From positions 1 to 64,000 of the forward strand of contig JAZRTK010000016.1 of assembly GCA_045651985.1 (NCBI GenBank): a stretch of DNA of 64,000 nt. Direction: 5' to 3'. Position 1 is the first letter of the stretch; each line of letters begins with the position of its first letter. The DNA comes from SIG710 sp045651985 (GTDB lineage Bacteria > Bacillota > Clostridia > Oscillospirales > CAG-272). The position numbers were made by a program, and so were the translations under genes. Positions 15,961-23,803 of the stretch are shown piece after piece. Below the pieces are notes generated by a model, which saw nothing but the letters and a program-made list of their open reading frames with translations, did no database searches and was not told where the DNA came from.

Positions 15961-17931
15961 ATGGGAAAGATAAACGTTCTCAGCTTCGCTGTGGCTAACC
16001 TTATAGCCGCAGGCGAAGTGGTTGACAGACCCGCTTCCGTTGTCAAGGAGCTCCTTGAAAACGCCATTGACGCAGGTGCGGACAGAATTACCGTTGAGAT
16101 ACAGAACGGCGGTATATCATATATGCGCGTAACCGACAACGGCTGCGGTATCTCAAAAGAGGACCTGCCCGTGGCACTGAGGCGCCACGCGACAAGTAAG
16201 ATAAAGGACGCAGAGGATCTGGAGGCGATCATTTCGCTGGGATTTCGAGGTGAAGCTCTTGCGGCTATCTCCTCGGTGGCAAACGTCCGAATCATATCTA
16301 AAACAAGGGACAGCGAGCTTGGTGCGGCGCTGGAGGCTCACGGCGGGGTTGTGGTGGGCATAACCGAGCGCGCATGCTCCGAGGGAACCAGCGTTATCGT
16401 TGAAGATCTTTTCTACAACGTGCCCGCACGCCGCAAGTTCTTAAAAAAGAACATAACCGAGGCTATGGCAGTGGTAAGCTGTGTTGAGCGCGTGTCATTG
16501 TCCCACCCCGAAATTGCGTTCCGACTTATATCGGATGGCAATATTAAGCTGGAGACCATGGGCGACGGCAAGCTCCATTCGGCAATTTACTCTGTGTTCG
16601 GTCGTGATTTTGCAACTCGGCTGATCCCCGTGCAGGGCAGCTCCGAGGGAATTGAGATAACGGGCTATATTGGCCGCTCGGACAACGTAAAGGCAAACCG
16701 AAATTTCCAGAATTTCTTTATCAACGGCAGATACGTAAAGAGCAAGACTGCAATGGCTGCCATTGAACAGGCGTTTTCTTCTTACATACCCACCGAAAAG
16801 TTCCCATGCTGCGTTCTTTTCGTAAAAATTGACCCGCGTTGCGTGGACGTAAACGTTCACCCCTCGAAGCTTGAGATAAAATTCTCAAACGAAAAGACTG
16901 TATTTGAGGCGGTCTACTATTCGGTGCGAAACGCGCTTGAAAAGAACACCACTCGCCCCGAGGTGCGCCTTGAAAACGGAAGAATTTCGGCGCAGGACTA
17001 CCGAAATATGGCGGGCTCGGAGCAAAAAAAGCCAAGTGTCCTCAACGCTTTTGCGCCAATACCCGATAAATCGGTTAAGCTTGAGCAGATAAAGATGTCA
17101 ACGCCTGTGATACAAAAAACCACTATCACGGCAACACCATCGTGGCAAAATACCGTTCCGACTCCTAAGCTTGACGAGACGGTAAAGGAAAACGTGGCTG
17201 AAAAATTCTCTTTCGGCTCACCCAAAATTGATTTTACTCCAAAGTCCCTCGACCTTCCTCTCGCGGAAGAGAAAAAGCCCATTGAGCACGTTAAGGTTGA
17301 AACTCCCGTGCCTACTCCCGTTTCTCAAAAGGAAGAGCCTGTTCGTGAAATTCCGCCTTACAAAATAGTGGGCGAGGCGTTCAACTCTTACGTTTTCATT
17401 GATTTGGGCGAAAAAATGCTGGTGGTGGACAAGCACGCCGCCCACGAGCGCATAATATTTGAGCAGTTCAAAAATATCATGGCGAAGGGTGAACGAGCGT
17501 CCCAGATGCTGATGATTCCTGTGAGGGTAAGCTTTACCCGCGAGGAGATTGCAGCACTTGAGGATTACCGCGCAGAAATTGAATCGGCGGGCTTCACCTT
17601 TGACACGGAGGAAACTGCGGTAAATGTCCAGTCCTTTCCCGTAGGTATCGAGGCGTCGGCGATAACCGACATCTTCGGCGAATTTGCCACGGGACTTCTT
17701 ACCGATAGCGCAAGTGTCAATATAACGCGCCAATTCGCTTTTGAAAAGGCGCTGTACCAAGCCTCATGCAAGGCGGCGATAAAGGCGGGGAAGCAGTACC
17801 CCGAGGAGCATATCAAGTGGCTTTGTCAAAAGCTCATGGAGCTACCCGACATCACATTCTGCCCTCACGGACGCCCCGTTGCCATTGAAATGACAAAAAC
17901 CATGCTTGACCGTCAGTTCGAGCGACTTTAA
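15961..17931 (+). CDS. mutL: DNA mismatch repair protein MutL (endonuclease type)
   Basis: A 656-aa GHKL ATPase. Motifs ELLENAIDAGAD, DNGCGI and GFRGEALAAI lie within the first 100 residues. A Pro/Thr/Lys-rich linker runs from about 345 to 465. The C-terminal dimerisation domain keeps the nicking motif DKHAAHERIIFE near residue 490 and CPHGRP near 634, so this is the endonuclease type found in species lacking MutH. The ribosome site (AAGGAAG) is about 17 nt from the ATG, longer than usual. It follows mutS by 33 bp. Confidence 0.96.
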   Translation: MGKINVLSFAVANLIAAGEVVDRPASVVKELLENAIDAGADRITVEIQNGGISYMRVTDNGCGISKEDLPVALRRHATSKIKDAEDLEAIISLGFRGEALAAISSVANVRIISKTRDSELGAALEAHGGVVVGITERACSEGTSVIVEDLFYNVPARRKFLKKNITEAMAVVSCVERVSLSHPEIAFRLISDGNIKLETMGDGKLHSAIYSVFGRDFATRLIPVQGSSEGIEITGYIGRSDNVKANRNFQNFFINGRYVKSKTAMAAIEQAFSSYIPTEKFPCCVLFVKIDPRCVDVNVHPSKLEIKFSNEKTVFEAVYYSVRNALEKNTTRPEVRLENGRISAQDYRNMAGSEQKKPSVLNAFAPIPDKSVKLEQIKMSTPVIQKTTITATPSWQNTVPTPKLDETVKENVAEKFSFGSPKIDFTPKSLDLPLAEEKKPIEHVKVETPVPTPVSQKEEPVREIPPYKIVGEAFNSYVFIDLGEKMLVVDKHAAHERIIFEQFKNIMAKGERASQMLMIPVRVSFTREEIAALEDYRAEIESAGFTFDTEETAVNVQSFPVGIEASAITDIFGEFATGLLTDSASVNITRQFAFEKALYQASCKAAIKAGKQYPEEHIKWLCQKLMELPDITFCPHGRPVAIEMTKTMLDRQFERL

Positions 17932-17942
17932 ATTGAAAGGGA

Positions 17943-17960
17943 TCCTTGCTTTTGCAAGGA
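17943..17960 (+). promoter_or_regulatory. Hairpin holding the ribosome binding site of tgt
   Basis: TCCTTGC (17943-17949) and GCAAGGA (17954-17960) form a 7-bp stem with a TTTT loop. The only Shine-Dalgarno-like sequence before tgt, AAGGA (17956-17960), is the 3' arm, so ribosome access would need melting of the hairpin. There is no T-run, so it is not a terminator. Confidence 0.5.
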
Positions 17961-17970
17961 ATTTACAGAT

Positions 17971-19107
17971 ATGTTTGATTTGATAAAGACCGAAGGCAGA
18001 GCAAGACGCGGTTGCCTTCATACCGTTCACGGTGACATTCAGACCCCCGTTTTTATGAACGTAGGCACCTGCGCCGCAATTAAGGGTGGAGTTTCCACTA
18101 TGGACCTGATCGACCTTAACTGCCAGGTGGAGCTTTCCAACACTTACCACCTGCACCTGCGCCCCGGCGACACACTTATCCGCGACATGGGCGGTATCCA
18201 CAAGTTTTTCAATTGGAATAAGCCTGTTCTCACCGACAGCGGCGGATTTCAGGTGTTTTCACTTTCCCAGCTTCGCAAGATCACCGAGGAGGGTGTAAGA
18301 TTCGCTTCTCACATTGACGGTAAGCGCATTTTCATGGGTCCCGAGGAGAGTATGCAGATACAGTCTAATTTGGCGTCCACCATCGCCATGGCGTTTGACG
18401 AGTGCATCGAAAATCCCGCCCCATATGATTACGTTAAAAATTCTTGTGCACGCACGGCGCGCTGGCTCATTCGTTGCAAGAACGAAATGGACCGCCTCAA
18501 CTCTCTGCCCGAAACTATAAATAAAAATCAGATGCTTTTCGGCATCAACCAGGGCGGTGTTTACGAGGATTTGCGTATAGAGCACATGCACACTATCGCC
18601 GAGCTTGACCTTGACGGCTATGCTATCGGCGGTCTGGCTGTGGGCGAGGAGACCGAGGATATGTACCGCATAATCGACGCGGTGGAGCCTCATATGCCAA
18701 AGAACAAGCCCAGATATTTAATGGGCGTAGGTACTCCTTGCAATATTTTGGAGGCTGTTCACATGGGCGTTGACTTCTTTGACTGCGTAATGCCCAGCCG
18801 TAATGCACGACATGGAAACCTGTTCACCTGGCACGGCAAAATGAACCTGTGCAACGAAAAGTACGCCCGCGACCCCCGTCCCTTTGACGAGAACTGCGGC
18901 TGTCCCGCATGCCGTAATTACAGCCGTTCTTACGTGCGCCACTTGATCAAGGCAAAGGAATCCCTCGGTATGAGACTTGCTGTTATGCACAACCTTTACT
19001 TCTACAACGAGCTGACCCAAAAGATCCGCGACGCACTTGACGGCGGATATTTTGAAAGCTTCTATCAGAAGTACAGAGCGATTTTGGGCGAACGCTCGGA
19101 AAGCTGA
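17971..19107 (+). CDS. tgt: Queuine/preQ1 tRNA-guanine transglycosylase
   Basis: The 378-aa TIM-barrel enzyme exchanges guanine-34 of tRNA(Asp, Asn, His, Tyr) for preQ1 during queuosine synthesis. LTDSGGFQVFSL holds the general acid Asp near residue 90, and the nucleophile Asp is in VDFFDCVMPSRNARHG. The zinc site is CGCPAC...YVRHL...AVMHNLYFY. It lies 39 bp after mutL with its ribosome site inside a small hairpin. No queuosine synthesis or queA gene is visible nearby. The stop shares one base with the next start. Confidence 0.96.
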   Translation: MFDLIKTEGRARRGCLHTVHGDIQTPVFMNVGTCAAIKGGVSTMDLIDLNCQVELSNTYHLHLRPGDTLIRDMGGIHKFFNWNKPVLTDSGGFQVFSLSQLRKITEEGVRFASHIDGKRIFMGPEESMQIQSNLASTIAMAFDECIENPAPYDYVKNSCARTARWLIRCKNEMDRLNSLPETINKNQMLFGINQGGVYEDLRIEHMHTIAELDLDGYAIGGLAVGEETEDMYRIIDAVEPHMPKNKPRYLMGVGTPCNILEAVHMGVDFFDCVMPSRNARHGNLFTWHGKMNLCNEKYARDPRPFDENCGCPACRNYSRSYVRHLIKAKESLGMRLAVMHNLYFYNELTQKIRDALDGGYFESFYQKYRAILGERSES

Positions 19108-19784
19108 TGAAAAACAAAAATCTTTATATAATCCTGTGGGTTGCCGTTCTCAGTATCGTGATGAATCTGGTGGACGGCGTGCTGACGCCGCCCTATGTGG
19201 TGAAATCTGCCGTAAAGCTTCTTCTTTTTGCAGGTGTTCCGCTTATCTATTATTTAACGGATCCCGAAGAAAGAAAGGCGCTGAAAAGGCTTCTTACACT
19301 GGACAAAAAGGGCATTGTGCTCTCGATCCCATTGGGGGCAGGGTGCTTTGCGGTGATACTTGGCGCATTCTTTCTTTTGCGCGGAGTAGTTGACTTTTCG
19401 GGTATTACCCAAAGCCTCACGGGTGATAGCGGAATAACGGCGGAGAATTTCATCTTCGTTGCCCTTTACATTTCCTTTGTCAACTCATTTCTTGAAGAAT
19501 TTTTCTTCCGCGGGTTTGCGTTTGTCACACTGAAAAGACACGCATCGATAAAGACTTCTTACCTTGTGAGCGCGTTCTTTTTCGCCTTCTATCACGTGGG
19601 AATGACCTTGACGTGGCTCCCGTTTCCCGTCTTTTTGGCGGAGCTTCTGGGGCTGACGGTAGGAGGATTTATTTTCAACCGCTTGTGCGAGAAGACTGAG
19701 ACTGTGTACCCGTCGTATATAGTACATATGTGCTGTAATTTCGGCATAAATCTTATTGGATTTATTTTGTTTGGAGTAATATAA
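19107..19784 (+). CDS. CPBP-family intramembrane glutamic protease
   Basis: A 225-aa protein with about seven hydrophobic segments. It carries the conserved motifs of the CPBP/Abi (Rce1-like) family: FLEEFFFRG (the Glu-Glu pair and Arg, near residue 131), FYHVGMT, and HMCCNFG near the end. Such proteases cut prenylated proteins or small peptides within the membrane, or serve bacteriocin self-immunity; no bacteriocin gene is present. It is translationally coupled to tgt through an ATGA overlap and is followed by a strong terminator. Confidence 0.85.
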   Translation: MKNKNLYIILWVAVLSIVMNLVDGVLTPPYVVKSAVKLLLFAGVPLIYYLTDPEERKALKRLLTLDKKGIVLSIPLGAGCFAVILGAFFLLRGVVDFSGITQSLTGDSGITAENFIFVALYISFVNSFLEEFFFRGFAFVTLKRHASIKTSYLVSAFFFAFYHVGMTLTWLPFPVFLAELLGLTVGGFIFNRLCEKTETVYPSYIVHMCCNFGINLIGFILFGVI

Positions 19785-19828
19785 AAAATGAAAAGGCTTT
19801 AGAGTGTCACGCTAAAGGATAGTTTCAG

Positions 19829-19870
19829 AAATACGGTGTATCGCGAGAGCGGTATGCCGTATTTTTCTGT
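19829..19870 (+). terminator. Intrinsic terminator of the Nudix-miaB-mutSL-tgt operon
   Basis: A continuous 16-bp stem (19829-19844 with 19849-19864, three G-T wobbles) capped by a GAGA (GNRA) tetraloop and followed by TTCTGTTTT. It lies 45 bp after the CPBP gene. Confidence 0.85.
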
Positions 19871-19898
19871 TTTCCGAGAGATAATTTCATCAAATATA

Positions 19899-19927
19899 TT
19901 TACAAACCGTAAAAATTGTGGTACAAT
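19899..19927 (+). promoter_or_regulatory. Promoter of the rod-shaped ncRNA
   Basis: -35 TTTACA (19899-19904), 17-bp spacer, -10 TACAAT (19922-19927). Expected start is about 19933, exactly where the closing stem of the RNA begins. Confidence 0.8.
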
Positions 19928-19931
19928 AAAT

Positions 19932-20120
19932 CTGCGACGCAAACTGAATAATACAACACTACCAAGGTTAACATTGGGATAAGTATACTTTTTTTCCTTT
20001 TGGCAAAAATGTATGCTCCCTTTTTGTATGCTTTCCGTGTTATATGGTGGTGTAAAAAAGTTTGCGTCGCAGCTTGGAGCTACGTTTTTCGGTGCGTGGC
20101 TTCGGCTGCGCACTTTTTTA
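19932..20120 (+). ncRNA. Structured ncRNA, rod-shaped; 6S-like candidate
   Basis: An RNA of about 187 nt with its own promoter and terminator. The first 14 bases (19932-19945) pair perfectly with 20059-20072 as a closing stem. Inside are a 10 x 5 nt bubble, a 9-bp stem (19956-19964 with 20045-20053), a 5-bp stem (19969-19973 with 20038-20042), and a hairpin based on GTATAC (19983-19988). That arm can pair with either of two GTATGC copies (20011-20016 or 20026-20031), so two folds exclude each other. A separate 9-bp TTCG-capped hairpin (20092-20113) followed by T6 ends it. Size, rod shape and complementary ends fit 6S RNA (ssrS), but no sequence signature proves that. SRP, tmRNA and RNase P RNA motifs are absent. 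Confidence 0.65.
20092..20119 (+). terminator. Intrinsic terminator of the rod-shaped ncRNA
   Basis: 9-bp stem (20092-20100 with 20105-20113, two G-T wobbles), TTCG tetraloop, then TTTTTT. It ends about 20 nt before the start of the next small gene, whose ribosome site (CAGGAG) follows directly. Confidence 0.85.
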
Positions 20121-20139
20121 TTTTGACAGGAGAAAAAAG

Positions 20140-20319
20140 ATGAGTAATGATGAAATTCCAAAAAAAGTAATTGACGTTACCGGTGTTGAGCTTACACCGG
20201 GAGAGCCTACCGTTTGTCTTGGCAACGGAGAACAGGGATTTGAATGTTGCTGCGACGAATGTAACTACCTTTTGCTGTGTTATCCCGAATTTGATACGAG
20301 AAAGGAAAAACAAGGCTGA
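20140..20319 (+). CDS. Small cysteine-rich protein, unknown function
   Basis: A 59-aa acidic protein starting at the ATG at 20140, preceded by ACAGGAG. No family assigned. It opens MSNDEIPKKVIDVTGVELTPG and carries a compact CCCDECNYLLLC cluster (residues 37-48), five cysteines that could bind a metal or cluster. There is no signal peptide or membrane segment. Upstream codons in the same frame run back over the ncRNA terminator and are not part of it. It can be transcribed only by readthrough of that terminator or from a promoter not seen, and has its own terminator. The ribosome site, the compact composition and the terminator make a real gene likely. Confidence 0.65.
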   Translation: MSNDEIPKKVIDVTGVELTPGEPTVCLGNGEQGFECCCDECNYLLLCYPEFDTRKEKQG

Positions 20320-20336
20320 GGGCAAAATTAAATTAA

Positions 20337-20371
20337 AAAAGAACAGGGAACTTTAAGTTCTCTGTTCTTTT
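20337..20371. terminator. Bidirectional terminator between the small protein and spo0A
   Basis: A 16-bp stem (20337-20352 with 20356-20371, one G-T pair), loop TTA, A-tract left and T-tract right. It serves both the small cysteine-rich gene and spo0A, which ends at 20376. Confidence 0.9.
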
Positions 20372-20375
20372 GCTT

Positions 20376-21173
20376 TTATCTGTACATCTTGTATCGTAGT
20401 CTCAGATTGTCCGCTATCATGGCAATAAATTCGGAGTTTGTGGGCTTTCCGCGGTTGTTTTGAATGGTGTATCCAAAGTAAGAGTTGAGAGTATCCACAT
20501 CGCCTCTGTCCCATGCGACCTCGATAGCGTGGCGAATGGCTCGCTCAACGCGGGAAGTGGTGGTCGAATATTTTTTTGCCACGGAGGGGTAGAGTATCTT
20601 TGTTACCGAGTTTATAATGTCGCTGTCGCTGACTGTCAGCAGAATGGCGGTGCGGAGATACTGATATACCTTTATGTGGGCGGGGACGCCTATTTGGTGG
20701 ATTATTTGGGTTACCTGCGCTTCCATATCAGATGTGTCGGGGGAGGGCTTTTCCGTGGCGGAATTTGATTTTCTGCGGGAGGTACAGATGCTGTCCAGAT
20801 GGCGCAGAAGACTTTCCGTGTCAAAAGGACGGAGCAGACAAAGCTCGGCACCTGCCGACGATGCTTCAATGAAAATATTCTGGTTTGAAACGGCAGAGAG
20901 GATAACAAAGGAGGTGGGCTTGTCCTGACCGAAATCAAGGGCGGCGGAGTTGCGAAGCACGCCGATCCCGTCGATCTTTGAAAGCCATACGTCAACCAAA
21001 GCTACGTCGGGGTGGGTTCTTCCTATTTTTATGAGTGCTTCTTCGCCGTTTACCGCTTCCTCTATGTTGCGAAAGCCCGCACGGCGAAGCAGGTCGCATA
21101 TCTGTGTGCGGGATCTTGCGTCCTCGTCCGCCACGAGTATTTTTGCATTTTTTGTTTCTGGTCTGAGTTCCAT
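20376..21173 (-). CDS. spo0A: Sporulation master regulator Spo0A (noncanonical receiver)
   Basis: A 265-aa response regulator. Residues 8-125 form the receiver and about 148-265 the DNA-binding domain, which has the Spo0A signature ([17 protein letters not shown], and the [19 protein letters not shown] end). The phosphoacceptor appears to be Asp61. Two switch residues differ from the usual Thr and Lys: Ser93 (ILSAVS) and Arg115 (LLRPFD). The run after Asp61 is VWLSKIDG instead of a Met-Pro pattern. GGAGTAAAA precedes the ATG and a promoter lies 60-90 bp upstream. The effector domain makes the identification solid; whether phosphorylation still works as usual is open. Confidence 0.93.
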   Translation of the reverse strand: MELRPETKNAKILVADEDARSRTQICDLLRRAGFRNIEEAVNGEEALIKIGRTHPDVALVDVWLSKIDGIGVLRNSAALDFGQDKPTSFVILSAVSNQNIFIEASSAGAELCLLRPFDTESLLRHLDSICTSRRKSNSATEKPSPDTSDMEAQVTQIIHQIGVPAHIKVYQYLRTAILLTVSDSDIINSVTKILYPSVAKKYSTTTSRVERAIRHAIEVAWDRGDVDTLNSYFGYTIQNNRGKPTNSEFIAMIADNLRLRYKMYR

Positions 21174-21231
21174 TTTTACTCCATTCTGCCGTCCTTGCGG
21201 CGTTTTTTGCGTTATTTTTTATTGCATCTAC

Positions 21232-21260
21232 ATTTTACCATATTATGGAAATTATTGCAA
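21232..21260 (-). promoter_or_regulatory. Promoter of spo0A
   Basis: On the minus strand, -35 TTGCAA (21260-21255) and -10 TAAAAT (21237-21232) are 17 bp apart, about 60 bp before the spo0A start. No clear 0A box (TGTCGAA) was found around it. Confidence 0.65.
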
Positions 21261-21301
21261 GACATTTTCCAAAATTTTCCAACCTAAAAGTAGACAAAAA
21301 T

Positions 21302-21332
21302 AATTGGTAAAAACTGTAAGTTTTTACCAATT
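21302..21332 (-). terminator. Inverted repeat/terminator at the end of the lon-to-acetyltransferase operon
   Basis: A perfect 14-bp inverted repeat (21302-21315 with 21319-21332, loop 3). On the minus strand it is followed by ATTATTTTTG, a reasonable terminator tail. It lies about 108 bp after the last gene and about 40 bp before the spo0A -35, so it separates the two units. It could also be an operator. Confidence 0.6.
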
Positions 21333-21439
21333 GTGCTGTATATAGTATGTAATAGGACATAAAAGACCTATATTTTGTGTTTTTCGACCTTTGAAGTCGC
21401 ATGACGAAGAAGGGTGTCGCGCCCTTTCTGATTTGGTAA

Positions 21440-21856
21440 TTATTTGTCGGAAAAATCGGGAGTTTTCATGGGATGGTGCTTGCATGGGGCGGTAAAAAAA
21501 TCGGTAAGATCAACGAAATATTTTCCGTCCCTGTCAAGTTCAAAGCCAATGGACTTTATAATGTCCTCATCCTTGAAATCGGGGTCTTCAAAGTATGCAC
21601 AGTGAACGCCCGACAGGTCGATAAAGTTGAGAGACGCGCGTCCCAAAAGGAACAGTACCTCAAAATCTTTTTCGCCGATGCAGGCGATGGAGCGGATAAC
21701 TCCGCCCTTTTCGGTCATGGCAAATTGACAGATCCCGCGCAGCTTGTCGTCAACTGTTGCGGCGTAAGCCAGGGTGCGCACGTCAAATTTAATACCGCAT
21801 AGGCGGCAGATATTTTCCTGTTCTTCCTTTGTCTGAATGGGTAAAACCTTTATCAT
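21440..21856 (-). CDS. Acetyltransferase-like (GNAT) protein of unknown substrate
   Basis: A 138-aa protein. The central strands (AYAATVDDKLRGICQFAM, then GVIRSIACIGE) resemble the beta-sheet of a GNAT fold, and the C-terminal FELDRDGKYFVDLTDFFTAPC resembles the closing strands. The acetyl-CoA loop R/QxxGxG/A is not evident, so activity is doubtful. It is the last gene of the long minus-strand operon, 33 bp after rluB. The assignment rests on fold pattern only. Confidence 0.55.
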   Translation of the reverse strand: MIKVLPIQTKEEQENICRLCGIKFDVRTLAYAATVDDKLRGICQFAMTEKGGVIRSIACIGEKDFEVLFLLGRASLNFIDLSGVHCAYFEDPDFKDEDIIKSIGFELDRDGKYFVDLTDFFTAPCKHHPMKTPDFSDK

Positions 21857-21889
21857 ATCAAAAACCTTCCATTTTATATATACGGATTC

Positions 21890-22606
21890 TCAGCCCTCTT
21901 TTTTTAGGTATTCCACCTCGTTTTCGGTGAGATGACGCCATTTTCCCGCGGGGAGATCGCCAAGCTTCAGTTCTCCTATCGCCACTCTGGTAAGGCGAGA
22001 GATTTTAAGTCCTGCCGCTTCACACATGCGGCGGATCTGGCGGTTCCGCCCCTCAAAAAGGGTCATTTCAAGCATCGCACCCTCGTTCAGTGAGACAATT
22101 TCGGTCTTTACGGGCTGAATTCGGTAACCATCAAGGACAAGAGGTGAGCGGAGGATCGCAAGCTGTTCCTCGGTTGGCACCTTCGTCACGTTTACCCAAT
22201 AAATTTTGGGAATATTGTGGCGCGGGTGGGTGAGCCTGTTTGCAAGCTCTCCGTCGTCGGTGAGCAGGAGCAGACCGTCCGAGTTCATGTCCAGCCGTCC
22301 AACGGGGTAGACCCGTTTTCCCAGAGCTGACACAAGCTCCACTACGTTTTTTCTGCCCTTTTCGTCGTCGGCGGTAGTCACGCAGCCTACGGGCTTGTTC
22401 AGCATTATGTAGGTGAATTCGCCCTTTCGGTAAGAGATCACCTTGCCCTTGTACTCGACCACGTCAAGCTCGGGATCGACTTTGTCGCCCACCTGTGCGG
22501 TGATTCCGTTTACCCGCACGCGACCGCCGGCAATTTCTTTTTCTGCGGCACGGCGGGACATTATTCCCGCGTCCGTAAAGAATTTCTGAAGTCTGATTTT
22601 TTCCAT
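21890..22606 (-). CDS. rluB: rRNA pseudouridine synthase, RsuA/RluB family
   Basis: A 238-aa enzyme with an N-terminal S4 RNA-binding domain (residues 4-60, MEKIRLQKFFTDAG...VNG) and a catalytic domain. The catalytic Asp is in VGRLDMNSDGLLLLTDDGEL near residue 103, and GRNRQIRRMCEAAG follows near 200. The family isomerises a uridine of 23S rRNA (RluB) or 16S rRNA (RsuA); RluB is the usual form beside scpA/scpB in Firmicutes. The gene ends the run scpA-scpB-ytfI-ytfJ-dacF. Confidence 0.9.
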   Translation of the reverse strand: MEKIRLQKFFTDAGIMSRRAAEKEIAGGRVRVNGITAQVGDKVDPELDVVEYKGKVISYRKGEFTYIMLNKPVGCVTTADDEKGRKNVVELVSALGKRVYPVGRLDMNSDGLLLLTDDGELANRLTHPRHNIPKIYWVNVTKVPTEEQLAILRSPLVLDGYRIQPVKTEIVSLNEGAMLEMTLFEGRNRQIRRMCEAAGLKISRLTRVAIGELKLGDLPAGKWRHLTENEVEYLKKEG

Positions 22607-22620
22607 TTCCTATATGTGGT

Positions 22621-23754
22621 TCAGGAGAATATTCCCGTGATAAAATCCCACACCTTCTGCCAAAAATTTTTCTTGTATTTTATCTGTTCTATGTCGTAGC
22701 CCGCCTTGATGTCTGTCTCGCCGATAACCTTGCCGTCGCATATGTAGCTGACGTGTCCGACGATATCTCCCGCGTTAACGGGCGCGTAGACCATTGAAGG
22801 AAGCTGAATATCGGCTTTTATCTCCCCGTGATCCCTGGGTAAAGTCGCCGCAACGTAATCACAGTTTACGCAGAGCAGGGAATCTTGCACGCCGCCTACA
22901 ACGGGCAAAGTTTCAATAAAACCGCCCTCGTCGCAAAGAATTTCGCAACAGTAATTTTCATAGCCGTAATCCAGCAGAGCCGTATGGTCCCGCCAATCGT
23001 CGGGGGCTGAAAGTGTCACGGCAACGAGAGTAAGCGATTCACGGCACGCGGCACTCACGAGGCACCTGCCGCTTTTCTTTGTAAAGCCCGTTTTTACGCC
23101 CACGCAGCCGTCGTACATATTCAGAAGCTTGTTGTGGTTGACCACAAGCCGAACGCCGCCATCGGGGCCCGATATCTTCCTTTTGTAGGTGGAAACTATC
23201 TCTGCAAATGTCGGATTTTTCAGCGCTTCTGCAGTCAGGATCGCAAGCTCTCGGGCAGTCGTTACGTGCCCCTGGGCATCAAGTCCGTTGGGGTTTTCAA
23301 AGTGTGTCGATGTGAGACCAAGCTCGAGTGCCTTTTCATTCATCATGGACGCAAAATTTACCACGCTTCCGCCAACGCCAACGGCTATTGCCACCGCGGC
23401 ATCGTTGGCACTTTGAAGCAACAGCGCGTAAAGAAGCTCAAGGAGTGTCATGCGCTCGCCCTTTTGCAGATAGATAGACGAGCCTTCAACGCCCACAGCC
23501 TCGTCGGGTATGTCAATAATTTCGTTTACGTCGCAGTTTTCAAGAGCCACAAGCGCCGTCATAATCTTCGTTGTGCTCGCCATTGGACGCTGTGTATCCG
23601 CGTCCTTTTCATACAGGATTTTCCCGTCCCGTGCGTCCATAAGAATAGCGCTATGCGCGGACAGGGAAAGGGCCTGCGTGGGCAGGACAAGAACAAACAG
23701 CAGCGTCAAAAGCAACGATATCGTGCGTAAAAATCTAAAATTTCTCAAAGGCAC
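22621..23754 (-). CDS. dacF: D-alanyl-D-alanine carboxypeptidase DacF-type (PBP5 family)
   Basis: A 377-aa exported penicillin-binding protein that trims the stem-peptide terminal D-Ala. A signal peptide covers about residues 1-33. The active-site motifs are S60-x-x-K63 (in MASTTKIMTA), SAN (in QSANDAAVAIAV) and KTG (in VKTGFTKKSGR). A C-terminal PBP5-like beta domain follows. In B. subtilis dacF is a forespore gene that affects cortex cross-linking and sits near spoIIA; here it lies beside ytfJ and ytfI. It ends 14 bp before rluB. Confidence 0.92.
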   Translation of the reverse strand: MPLRNFRFLRTISLLLTLLFVLVLPTQALSLSAHSAILMDARDGKILYEKDADTQRPMASTTKIMTALVALENCDVNEIIDIPDEAVGVEGSSIYLQKGERMTLLELLYALLLQSANDAAVAIAVGVGGSVVNFASMMNEKALELGLTSTHFENPNGLDAQGHVTTARELAILTAEALKNPTFAEIVSTYKRKISGPDGGVRLVVNHNKLLNMYDGCVGVKTGFTKKSGRCLVSAACRESLTLVAVTLSAPDDWRDHTALLDYGYENYCCEILCDEGGFIETLPVVGGVQDSLLCVNCDYVAATLPRDHGEIKADIQLPSMVYAPVNAGDIVGHVSYICDGKVIGETDIKAGYDIEQIKYKKNFWQKVWDFITGIFS

Positions 23755-23803
23755 AAAACCCCCAATCGTAATTGGTAAATTTTATGCCTTGAAGAGGAAT
23801 TTA

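Noticed and set aside
19799..20161. 120-aa minus-strand open frame over the ncRNA
   Set aside because: It covers the promoter, ncRNA and terminator, whose paired structure is better explained as RNA.
21300..21340. Operator for spo0A
   Set aside because: The inverted repeat has a T-rich tail on the minus strand and is placed after the preceding operon, so a terminator is the simpler reading.
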